Source: Capsaspora owczarzaki ATCC 30864 (lineage: Eukaryota > Opisthokonta > Filasterea). Taken from it: 64,000 bases of DNA. The position numbers and the translations under genes are program-made. Position 1 is the first letter of the stretch. Each line of letters starts with the position of its first letter. Shown piece after piece: positions 26,629 to 35,369 of this stretch. The stretch is taken from positions 1,399,695-1,463,694 of the forward strand of contig NW_011887298.1 in assembly GCF_000151315.2 (NCBI RefSeq). Direction: 5' to 3'. A model generated the notes under the pieces. The model ran no database searches and was not told where the DNA came from. It saw only the letters and a list, made by a program, of their open reading frames with translations.

Positions 26629-27818
26629 TTACGGGATTTCAAGCTGATCAACACCCCAGTCCTCGTACGAGCCGTCAGGCAAGAATCGTCGGATAATGAT
26701 TGGGATTTTCTTCTCACGAAGCTCTTTCATGGCAATCTGTAGAGGATCCGTCTCGCCCTGCCAACGAGCAAACGGACAGCAGTGGAGGAAGAGGAAGAAG
26801 AAGATGAGTACGGTTGAGCTGTCGAGCTCTCTGTTTAGCATTTTCTGAAGTGCTTACATCGCGCTGAACCATGATGGGAGCGTTCATGCTAATTTGTAGT
26901 GCTCGGGTACCGAGAACGCGTGCACGTTCGTACTTTGTCATAAACCTGAGATCACGAACGAGGAAGGATGCGAAGATAAAGCAGAATGAGCAGAATGAGC
27001 AAAACAAAGAATCGTCCCATGCTCCGACCGAGCACGAGTCATGCTCGGAACACAGCCATTCTCTACTGTCATCACACTCTATTCGAAGTGTGTGGACTCA
27101 TGGAGAGCGAGTGGCACTCGAGATTGATTCAGCAGAAAACTCACGGGCTAGTAACACGCTTCTTTGTCTCGCCAGACGCAACGCCATCGCCCTGCAAGAG
27201 ACACACACCAAGCAACCAAGCATTTCATCGAGCGTGAGCATGTATGTGGTCGATCAGTATTCTTCGTCCATCCAGTGACGAAACTCACAGCGTCAAGACC
27301 ATCTTGGTCGACAATCTCGAACGTGGCCGCGTCTTCCAGCATCTGTCCACGGACGCAAGCAAATAGTTATAGCGTGAGTGCACAACGTTGTCGTCCAGGT
27401 TGGGCTGGGTTTGGCAACTGCCCAGCGATCGGCATAGGCAGCGTCAGGTACATGTGGAGTTTGTCTGAATACGCTCTGTTCCACTCGCTCTCTTCGCTCC
27501 GCTGCTCTCACCCGAACGTCCAGTCCATGCGCGCTTCAATCAGATGATGCCCAGCAAATAGCTAGCCTGCGATCAGGGACCCCCCCCACCCCACTCCAAT
27601 GTGCTCGGTGCTGGACGACGGCGGCTCATCGAAAGCCACACTTCTCCGTGTCTCTCCCTCCCTTCGTTCTCGACTCTCTTTGCACGCGTCGCAATGGTGA
27701 TCAAAGAGAGCCCAACCTCGTTGTCGAGCTCGTCGTCGCGGCCGTAGTCGTTGTCCATCTCGCCGGCATCGTCGCGGCCGTCGTCGCCTTCAAAGCCGCC
27801 GTCTTCGTAGTCTGCCAT
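26629..27818 (-). CDS. POLR2F: RNA polymerase I/II/III common subunit RPB6 (RPABC2)
   Basis: Five exons: 27717-27818, 27289-27342, 27145-27191, 26858-26945, 26629-26757; 139 residues. The acidic N-terminus ([20 protein letters not shown]) and the near-invariant C-terminal half ([56 protein letters not shown]) leave no doubt. RPB6 is a shared subunit that stabilises the clamp of all three nuclear RNA polymerases. The mature size is close to the human protein (127 residues). Exon phases agree throughout. Confidence 0.97.
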
Positions 27819-28466
27819 TTGATTCTTTCAAAGAAATGAAGAGTGAGGCAACGCACTTCACTCGACGATTATTCGGTGGACTACAATGTCATTGGAGCTG
27901 TGGTTGTACAGTTATTGTTGAAAGCACGGGAGCGCATGAACAGAGATCAGAAGGAACAATCCGATTTGCTCAGAATCAATCCAAACCATTCCCCTTTGCG
28001 CTTGTGCTGCAGTGCCAACTTGTGACTCTGGCATTCAACCATCAAACCCGGGGTGAGTCATTTCAAACTCTGTCACAGCACAGCACAGCACAGGTAGGAC
28101 GCGTGCCAAACCGCCAAACAAAACCGCACTTGCGAATTTTCCAAACCACAAAGTAAGAACAAAAAGACGAAATCCTCAAAAGCCGCACCCACAGCCTCAG
28201 AATGACAAAACAGACGCAGTTTTCAACTTTTGGCTTTTGGCTTTTGTAATGCAATGCAATGGTCGTCCCAATGGTTTTTTTCTTTTTCTTTTTTCTTTTT
28301 TCCCATTCTTTTTTTTTTTTTTATTCTTATTTTATTTTTTATTTTTAAGGAGTTCGATTTTTTTCTAAAACGCAACTCAAAACCAGCGAACAAACAGTTC
28401 TGTCATTCAACACTCGACGACGCTTCCTCAAACAAAGAACAAACAAAAGCCAACCTCGCAACAACA
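27819..28466. promoter_or_regulatory. Divergent promoter region, RPB6 / Ser-rich gene
   Basis: About 650 bp between two outward-facing start codons. The right half has long T-rich and TTTTC runs (28270-28350) shortly before the Ser-rich ORF, probably its 5' UTR. No further gene can be supported on either strand. Confidence 0.4.
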
Positions 28467-30131
28467 ATGTCTGAAGCGGCGGCGGCGGCGGCATCGGACT
28501 CTGAGCATCAGCAACAGCAGCAGCAGCCGCGGCTTGAGAAGCGCGGGTCGTGGTTCAACTCTGTCGGCTCCAAGATGCGCCGGTCGCTGTCGTCCATGTC
28601 ATCATCATCAGCATCATCATCATCATCAGCAATGCCAGTTGCAGTCGTCGCTCAGACCAATGGCAATGGAGTGGCAGCGAGCGACGCCATGGATGCTCAT
28701 ACTCATGCTAACAGCAGTAGTAGCAACAATGGGAACAATGGCCTCACAACCCCAGCCGCCCACGCTGCAGCCACCAGTGCTCATGCCAGTGCTAGTGTGA
28801 CTAATACTGCTACTGCTACCACTGCGACTACCACTGTGACTACTACTACGGCGACCACTGCGCACGGTGATGCCGCCGTCGATGGCCACGACCCACTGAC
28901 GCACTCGAGCTCGGCGCTTGCTGCCTCTGCCTCTTCCTCCTCAATGACCAGCCCGGGCGGATCGCTGCGTGCGGGTGGAAGCAAGCGCAACACGCTCCTG
29001 TCGTCCTTGTTCAAGCGCGCCAGCGAGTCGGGCATGCCCAGATCCCTGTCGGACGGCGACTTGGAGCGCAACCAGCACTTGTACGCGCCGCTCACGCCAG
29101 AGGACAGGAAGCGCCTCGACATGGACGGAGCGCACATCCCAAGGCACTTGTTTGTGCGGCCAGTCAAGTCGTCGCTTGTCAAGGGCGACACGCTGCGGCG
29201 GAAACGCCAGGCCGAAGCTGCTGCTCGCGCTGCTGCACTCTCTGCTTCGGGCTCTGCGACTTCCACCACGTCCGTCACAGCAGCTGCAGCAGGACCAGGA
29301 GCAGCACCAGCGCACGCTACAAGCATCCCGTCAAGCGCATCGCAAGGGGCGCTCTCCAGCACCTTTGAGCGCTCTTCCACAGCGCCACTTGCACCGTCGT
29401 CCGCGCCGACTTCGGTTCCACCCTCGATGGATTCGAGTGCCGAGAGTCTGGTGCTCCAGCACGATGGTGCAGACTCGTCTGGAGGCCTCACTTTTGCTCG
29501 CATTGCACCAGCTGCTTCTTCAACGCCCGCCCACCCTCCTACAACTACGACTGCTACAACTACTACTGCTACTACTACGGTCGCCCCAAACTGGACGCAG
29601 ACCTTCCCTGGCGGCTCATCAACACCGCCACCGGTTGTCGCTGCTGCATCGTCAGTGCCCTCCTCACCTTCTAGTGCCCCATCGTCGTCCGGCCCCGTCT
29701 GGCCAACCGACTCGCGCGCTCAACCCTTCCAGCCGGGATCACCAAGACGGCGTGTTGTTTTCTTTGAAGAGGTTGCCGTCGGCTCGACCCACACCCCGCA
29801 AAAGTACAATCGCAAATCCAATGCCCCACGGCGCACCAAGCGCGAAATTCTCGAAATTCACGGCGAACTGTATGCACTGCGCAACGAGCTCTTCCCGAAC
29901 TGGTATCTTAATCAAGACAACGACACTGCCGTCTCGTTCTCGCATCAGGTAGAGGAGGAGCTCGAGCGGCAAGCCTCAGATTCCCTTCCAGAGGTGCCCG
30001 ATCCATCCGGGGCTCACCCTTCCGACGCTTGCGAGCAACCAGACGCCCACGAGCCGAACGAATCGATGCAGTCCGACGATGCAGTGGTACCTGATGCTCA
30101 AGACACTTCTTCCGTTGAACTGGCTTCATGA
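28467..30131 (+). CDS. Ser/Ala/Thr-rich protein with a possible PP1-docking C-terminal module
   Basis: Single-exon ORF of 554 residues. The N-terminal two-thirds is low complexity (poly-Ser, Thr/Ala runs, a Gln run) with short conserved-looking islands (KRGSWFNSVGSKMRRSLSS; TLLSSLFKRASESGMPRSLS; PEDRKRLDMDGAHIP). Near the C-terminus RRRVVFFEEVAVGSTHTP followed by YNRKS and a helix (TKREILEIHGELYALRNELF) resembles modules that carry an RVxF-type protein phosphatase 1 docking motif. That link is an inference from pattern, not homology I could test. No catalytic domain, signal peptide or membrane segment is seen. The start is the first Met after a T-rich leader and begins with MSEAAAAAAS. Confidence 0.75.
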   Translation: MSEAAAAAASDSEHQQQQQQPRLEKRGSWFNSVGSKMRRSLSSMSSSSASSSSSAMPVAVVAQTNGNGVAASDAMDAHTHANSSSSNNGNNGLTTPAAHAAATSAHASASVTNTATATTATTTVTTTTATTAHGDAAVDGHDPLTHSSSALAASASSSSMTSPGGSLRAGGSKRNTLLSSLFKRASESGMPRSLSDGDLERNQHLYAPLTPEDRKRLDMDGAHIPRHLFVRPVKSSLVKGDTLRRKRQAEAAARAAALSASGSATSTTSVTAAAAGPGAAPAHATSIPSSASQGALSSTFERSSTAPLAPSSAPTSVPPSMDSSAESLVLQHDGADSSGGLTFARIAPAASSTPAHPPTTTTATTTTATTTVAPNWTQTFPGGSSTPPPVVAAASSVPSSPSSAPSSSGPVWPTDSRAQPFQPGSPRRRVVFFEEVAVGSTHTPQKYNRKSNAPRRTKREILEIHGELYALRNELFPNWYLNQDNDTAVSFSHQVEEELERQASDSLPEVPDPSGAHPSDACEQPDAHEPNESMQSDDAVVPDAQDTSSVELAS

Positions 30132-30467
30132 TTTGTTCCAATTGGTCTGTTTGGGTTTGTTCATTTTTCGTTATCGTAGCAGAATGTCCTCAAAAATTAT
30201 CGTTTAGATATAGCCGACATAAAGCCATTCAAATCGCACATCCTCGACCGACTCGCTGAGGCTGCTTTGTCGGTTTTTCACAAAGGTTGAAGGTACAAAT
30301 GTATACCCTATGCACTTTAAGGAACTTTCAATTCATTCGAATGGGCGGTTTGATGGACGATTTCACGCCCCGCACAATCAGCAAACAACATACGCATCTA
30401 ATGTTCAACACAATTTCATCTGCAGCCTGCTTTTTTTTTTTTTGTTTTTTTCCACGCATCACTTTTT
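30132..30467. other. Convergent 3' flank
   Basis: The Ser-rich gene (+) and the F-BAR gene (-) converge here. The 336 bp are AT-rich with a T-run near 30430 and should hold both 3' UTRs. No gene or repeat of note. Confidence 0.5.
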
Positions 30468-33400
30468 TTAGCAGATTTGCAAATAGCTGGTGGGGACAAC
30501 GCCAACCTTGCGACCCTGACGGCATTCGGTCCAGCCTTTGTCGAGATGGCCAATGACCACGACCAGTTCGCCTGCTCGGACGTTGAGATCGCCTTCCGTA
30601 TTGCTTTGATAGTCGTACAAAACCTTTGCAGTCGTCTCAACGTCAGCTTCCTCGTACAGTCCCACCTTGTCGTCTTCGTCGTCGTCGTCGTCGTCGACTG
30701 GCGTTGGGAGGGGCGAGCGACCCCTTTGAGGCTGAAATGATGCACTGCTGGGTGGCGTACTGACCTTGCTGTTTGCTGTCGGGCTCACGGCCACAGGGGA
30801 AGGAGAGGGCACGCCCAACTGGGAGAGGCGATGGCTCACGGGCGGCAAATTATCCGGCCGCTTTGCGCGCAACGTGGCAGACTCTGCCGGCTTCGGTGCA
30901 GTGGACGGCTTGGTTGGCTCGGGGCCGCGAGTCATGCCCGTTGGCAATACAAGGGGTACTGCTCCGGGCGGCACGACAGAGATTCGATTGACGTTGCGCA
31001 TAGTGCTGGTCGTCCGAGGTGCGACGGGTGGAGGCGCTTCCTCCTCGGCTGGGCGTCCAGACGAAGAAGGCTCTGGAGCCATCGGGCGTGGTGCACGCGA
31101 AACGGACATTGTTCGCTGCATGTTCAAAGTGACGTACTTGGCCGGGAAGACGCCGCGGCCTCGCGAGGATTGACCCTGGTGTGGCGTGGACAGTTGACAA
31201 CAGAATTCAAGTCAATGCAAGGGAATTGAAAAAAAAGAAAGCCACCAAATCCAAATGAGGACGTGGATGTCTAGGAAAGAGCAAAGAATGAAACAACACC
31301 TCCCCCCCCGCCCCAGCTGAGCGACAACAAAGCTACTTACAATCCACCAGTTCAAGGGGTCGGATGTGTCGAGTACTTGAATCGTCTCGCCGGCGTAGAT
31401 TGACAACTGGTCCGGTTCTTGGGCCTCAAACGTGTGGTTGACAATGGCCGTCTGCACGGATTGCGAAAAAGCTGCAACGAGACAAAGTTAGAACAGAAAA
31501 AAAAAACAAGCTACAGGAAGCATTCTCTCGTTTGTTGGACAACATACTTTCAGGAGTTGGCGCTGCAGAACGAGTTCGGGGAGTAGGGGTTGGACTCGGG
31601 GATGTTGGAGTGACTGGGGGCTCGGTCAGTCCATGATTCTGTTGTCAACGAAATCAAAGGTGAGGGGCATCAGAGCTGTCACCACCGCGAGTCCGCACAC
31701 ATGCAAGCACAACTCACCTTGCTGGCGACAGCGCAAACCACCGATAGCATCGAAGCGCACTTTTCATGGACGCACAAGTGGCAAATCGCGCATTTTTTCT
31801 CCTGCCAAGCAAACGATGAGAATTGTGAGTCCGAGAGGATTCCAAGCTCCAACAAAGGGTATATGGGGGAGGTAGGGGGGGGGTGAAAGTCGATTCATCG
31901 CGACCCACCTTGCTAAAGCTGACAAAACCGCCGCCACAATAGCCTGCAGACGCGGCAAGATCCAAGGACAAAAGCAGTCAATTGTCAGTCAGGTTTTACG
32001 AATTTTGACACGCAAGCATTCTACTTTTAACAGCAGTAGCGTTTTTCATACCGCAGGTGCCTGTACGCACAGGGACCCAGCTGTGAACCCGACCGGAGAG
32101 GGGCTTGTCGCTCAGCGCGCTTGTTGCGTTCGAAAGAAGACTCAGCTGGACATCGATCGCTTTGGTGCGGAGCGTGGCCTCACGGAGCGATTTTTGCAGA
32201 CTGATCAGCTCGATGAAAAGCACATCGGGATCGCCAAAGCTGGGGGTGGCAATGTAGGTCTTCCAGTTCGCCACAGCTCCCTGGACTTGGCCTGCCAGCA
32301 GCTCTGCTCGCGAGACCACGGCGAGCCGTTCTGTGGTTAGATTGGTAATAAGCAGCTTAAGAGCTGGCATGGTAGCATCGTTCACACACAGCTCAGCAGA
32401 CAGCTCTGGCGAGACAACGGTGACTGGCGGTTCTGGAGGAATCTGCCGCCATTGCCTTTGGTGCTCAATACTCTTGCCAAAGCAGCTCACGTCCGCTGAT
32501 CCGTCAACGGCGTTCACTTCATGCGCCAGCGGGGCAACCCTGTCAAAGGGTGGCACAGGGGACACGGTGATGGAGGATGTCAAAATGGGGGGTTGCAAAC
32601 CCCTCCGCCGTGGAATCAATCGCACTTACAAATCCAACACCTCACGGCAGCCTTCTTGCAGAATCTCGCAAACACCTTGGAACTGACTTTGAATGCGAAT
32701 ACCCAAGCGGCTGTGCAAGTCTGTTCGCAGCCAGCCAAGTTAGCGCCACCAGAGAGCGGGTTTTCAACCCAAACAGTTTCTCATCGGAGGAAGGAGAGCC
32801 ACTCAAGCCTCACCATGAAAACTGTTCATGGTGTCGGGAATATAGGCGCTGTAGTGCCAGGCCTGGCTCACAGCAGTCGAAGCACGCAGCAAATAGTACT
32901 CGTTGTGGGCGTTCTGCATGAAGGCTGGGCTTGTCTGCAGTAGGTACAAAGCAGAGCACAAAGGTCCAATGTCCAACGTCCCATGTCCAATGAGCAAATC
33001 CCTCCAGTTCCGGTTCCCAAAAACAAAAAAACAAACAAAAAACAAAAAGCAACAAAGATGGGGAATCTGTACCTTTTGATTCTTCTCCCGGGCTGCACAG
33101 GCGGACGAATAGGCCTTGAAACTGACAGCAAGTGCTTCTTGCTCTTTCACTGTTGAGAGTTTTGAGGGTTGATGTTGAGCGAGACAGACGTACAACTCTA
33201 AACATCTTGCGTTCTGAAAAACATCCACCACAAGCCAACCCTCCTCCGAGTCCGCAGCTTACTCATCTCGCTATCCATGGCCTTGCGATCGCCAAAGAGC
33301 TTCTTGGTCACTGCCCTTTGCTGCGAAGAGTACGCCCTGATCTTCTGGCAGGTGGACGAGAGCTCTGCTGCCTTCGCCGAGCGGATTGTGTGCTCTCCCA

Positions 33401-33994
33401 CCGAGAAGTCGTGCAGTTTCGTCCACATGCCGAGGAGCGAAGGAGCAGACTTTTCCAGCTTTGCTTGCGCCACATACTGGTCTGTGGCTCGCTTGGTTGC
33501 AGCGTTGAGCTGCTGGAGCGCTGCGAGCGCGGTTTGCTCGATCGCCAGCCGCTTCTCGACGAAATCAGTCACTAGTTGAGTTGATGTGCCAGACGCGATC
33601 GATCGCCCCAGGGAGAAGTGAGTAAGCGAATGAGAGGAGTGAGCCAGTGAGTGTACGTAGAGCAGCTGTGCAAGACGGACTGGGCGTTCACCAGCCACCC
33701 CGCCCCACCCAACCCCATCCCCCGACTCCGTTTGCGTTGATTCACAGACAGCCGCTGCAGGAACGAGCGTGCTACACGCTCACGGCAACACCAGTCGCAC
33801 TTTTGATGAGAAAAGCAGAGTCGATTCGCCGACTCGAAGCATTTTCTCGCTGCGCTGCGTTGGCCGCCGTCACACTGTTGCTGGAGGCCCACCGCAAACC
33901 CCCCTCCCCCGGTGGTGCAACTCGAAGCGAACGCAGCCAAAAGTGCCGCCAATGTCAGCATTGTCAGAGCTCTTTGAAAAAAGAGATAGGAAAC

Positions 33995-34029
<35 letters not shown>

Positions 34030-34418
34030 CAGGATTTTCAATCCCAAATAAGCCAAAAATCAGTAACAATAATAATCAATAAAAGCTTTTTGAAGTTTTA
34101 ATTTTGTAATTTTGAGGTTTTTTGTTTTTTTTTTTGAGGTTTTTTTTTTGCTCGCTTCTCTTCTCGCGTTCAGTTCGCCGCCAACATTCAGCACCAAGAG
34201 CAAGAAGAAGGAGCGAGAGTGTGTGAAGAGAGAGGGAGAGGGAGAGAGACAAAGTGGAGCAGCGGACGAAGGGGGAAGTGGAGCAGCAGCAGGCGGGGCG
34301 TACCGAGATCGGTAAAGCCAATGACTTTTTTAGTATGGCGCTTGACTTCACGGGCGCCGTCAGTGGCCGCCAAGTCCTGGAGCGGCCGAGGCACATCCAT
34401 CTGCGTGGCACTATCCAT
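30468..34418 (-). CDS. F-BAR/C1/SH3/SH3 adaptor, Bzz1/FCHSD-like
   Basis: Eleven exons: 34304-34418, 33263-33571, 33073-33149, 32814-32934, 32630-32720, 32052-32539, 31909-31943, 31718-31801, 31548-31638, 31341-31471, 30468-31175; 749 residues. Residues 1-300 form an F-BAR domain (VTDFVEKRLAIEQTALAAL; MQNAHNEYYLLRASTAVSQ). About 390-440 is a C1 domain with complete zinc ligands, H-x9-C-x2-C-x11-C-x2-C-x4-H-x2-C-x7-C, spread over three small exons. SH3-1 spans exons 10-11 (NHTFEAQEPDQLSIYAGE, NWWI, GVFPAKYV); SH3-2 is at the C-terminus (LYDYQSNTEGDLNVRAGE, GVVPTSYLQ). The order matches fungal Bzz1, which links curved membranes to WASP/Arp2/3 actin assembly; animal FCHSD proteins lack the C1. 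The start gives RHTKKVIGFTDL leading into the F-BAR helix. Confidence 0.88.
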
Positions 34419-34541
34419 AGCAGTCACCGGTGGGCCGAGAGGAGGGGGGGGGCGGGAAAGAAGAACGGATTTGGGGGCAAAGCGATTGAGAGCGGGAACC
34501 AAAAAGTAAAAAAAATAAGACTGCTTCCTCTTTCGCAAGAA

Positions 34542-34892
34542 TTAAGAAGCTCCAGTTGAGAACGCGGTCAGCAACAAACAGTCCATGACAAACTCGAGAT
34601 GGGGCTGGAAATATGCCAAACCACGATACGTCTTCACTGCGTCATGTTTCGAAGACGGGAAGCTGAGCAAAGCGTCGTTCCATACAATGGTGTTGTGAAG
34701 CCGACTTTCGTCGATTCGACCACCGAGCTTGCGACAATCCGACATGCGCCTATTTTGAAACAAATGCGCGAGGGTTGGATCGTTCAGCTTCAAGCGAGCG
34801 ACAGCCAGTCGTCCGAATGTGTGCGCTTTCACTGGCTTTTTGTCGGGTGCATCTCGCGATTGTTCCCGAATGTGTTGTGGCAAGTCCGCCAT
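34542..34892 (-). CDS. Hypothetical protein, 116 residues
   Basis: Open frame beginning MADLPQHIREQSRDAPDKKP, basic in the first half, hydrophobic at the very C-terminus. No domain recognised. Its stop lies 124 bp upstream of the F-BAR start. A perfect-looking acceptor (TTTTCATGCAG) sits a few bases before the ATG, so this may be the last exon of a longer gene whose upstream exons I could not find, or a short single-exon gene with a spliced leader exon. Confidence 0.4.
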   Translation of the reverse strand: MADLPQHIREQSRDAPDKKPVKAHTFGRLAVARLKLNDPTLAHLFQNRRMSDCRKLGGRIDESRLHNTIVWNDALLSFPSSKHDAVKTYRGLAYFQPHLEFVMDCLLLTAFSTGAS

Positions 34893-35135
34893 CCACCTGC
34901 ATGAAAACAGACAAATTAGTTTCGAAAGAACAGGTTGTATTTTTCCTTGCTGCGAGATCTAGAGTGAAGGTGCCTTAGTTCGGCCGCATTACAGGCCATT
35001 TTTTGGGAGCCTCACTCCAGCAATTTCGTCGGATCACCCCCTCGACTGTGTCGGTCATTTTTACATTGCTTCTTTTGAAACACTAGTTGCCATTGGCTTG
35101 TTGGGGGGAGAGCATGGCGCGGAAGCCGTCTTCGG

Positions 35136-35342
35136 ATGGACTCAGGCGCCCTTTTCGTTTGTGGCTTTTCGGAAAAATATGCCAGCCAAATCGAAGTCGG
35201 CTCAGGAGGCTCTGCCAGTCACTACGCTTTGGGAAGCTACTCAAATGGGGTCAGCTACATGAATTTTATAGAGAACGGCAATGGCGTAAGATTTACAGAA
35301 ACCGGACGTGATTTGACATGCAACACAACATACTTTCAATAA
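35136..35342 (+). CDS. Possible small protein or last exon, 68 residues
   Basis: The frame MDSGALFVCGFSEKYASQIE... through GSYSNGVSYMNFIENGNG to CNTTYFQ has balanced amino-acid use and reads like a real protein end. No domain is recognised and no upstream exon could be joined. It lies in the 477-bp gap (34893-35369) between the hypothetical minus-strand ORF and the 3' end of the LRR-TKL gene, so it may equally be chance or a fragment. Nothing else is seen in that gap. Confidence 0.25.
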   Translation: MDSGALFVCGFSEKYASQIEVGSGGSASHYALGSYSNGVSYMNFIENGNGVRFTETGRDLTCNTTYFQ

Positions 35343-35369
35343 ACATCAAACATCAAACAACAGCGCAGC

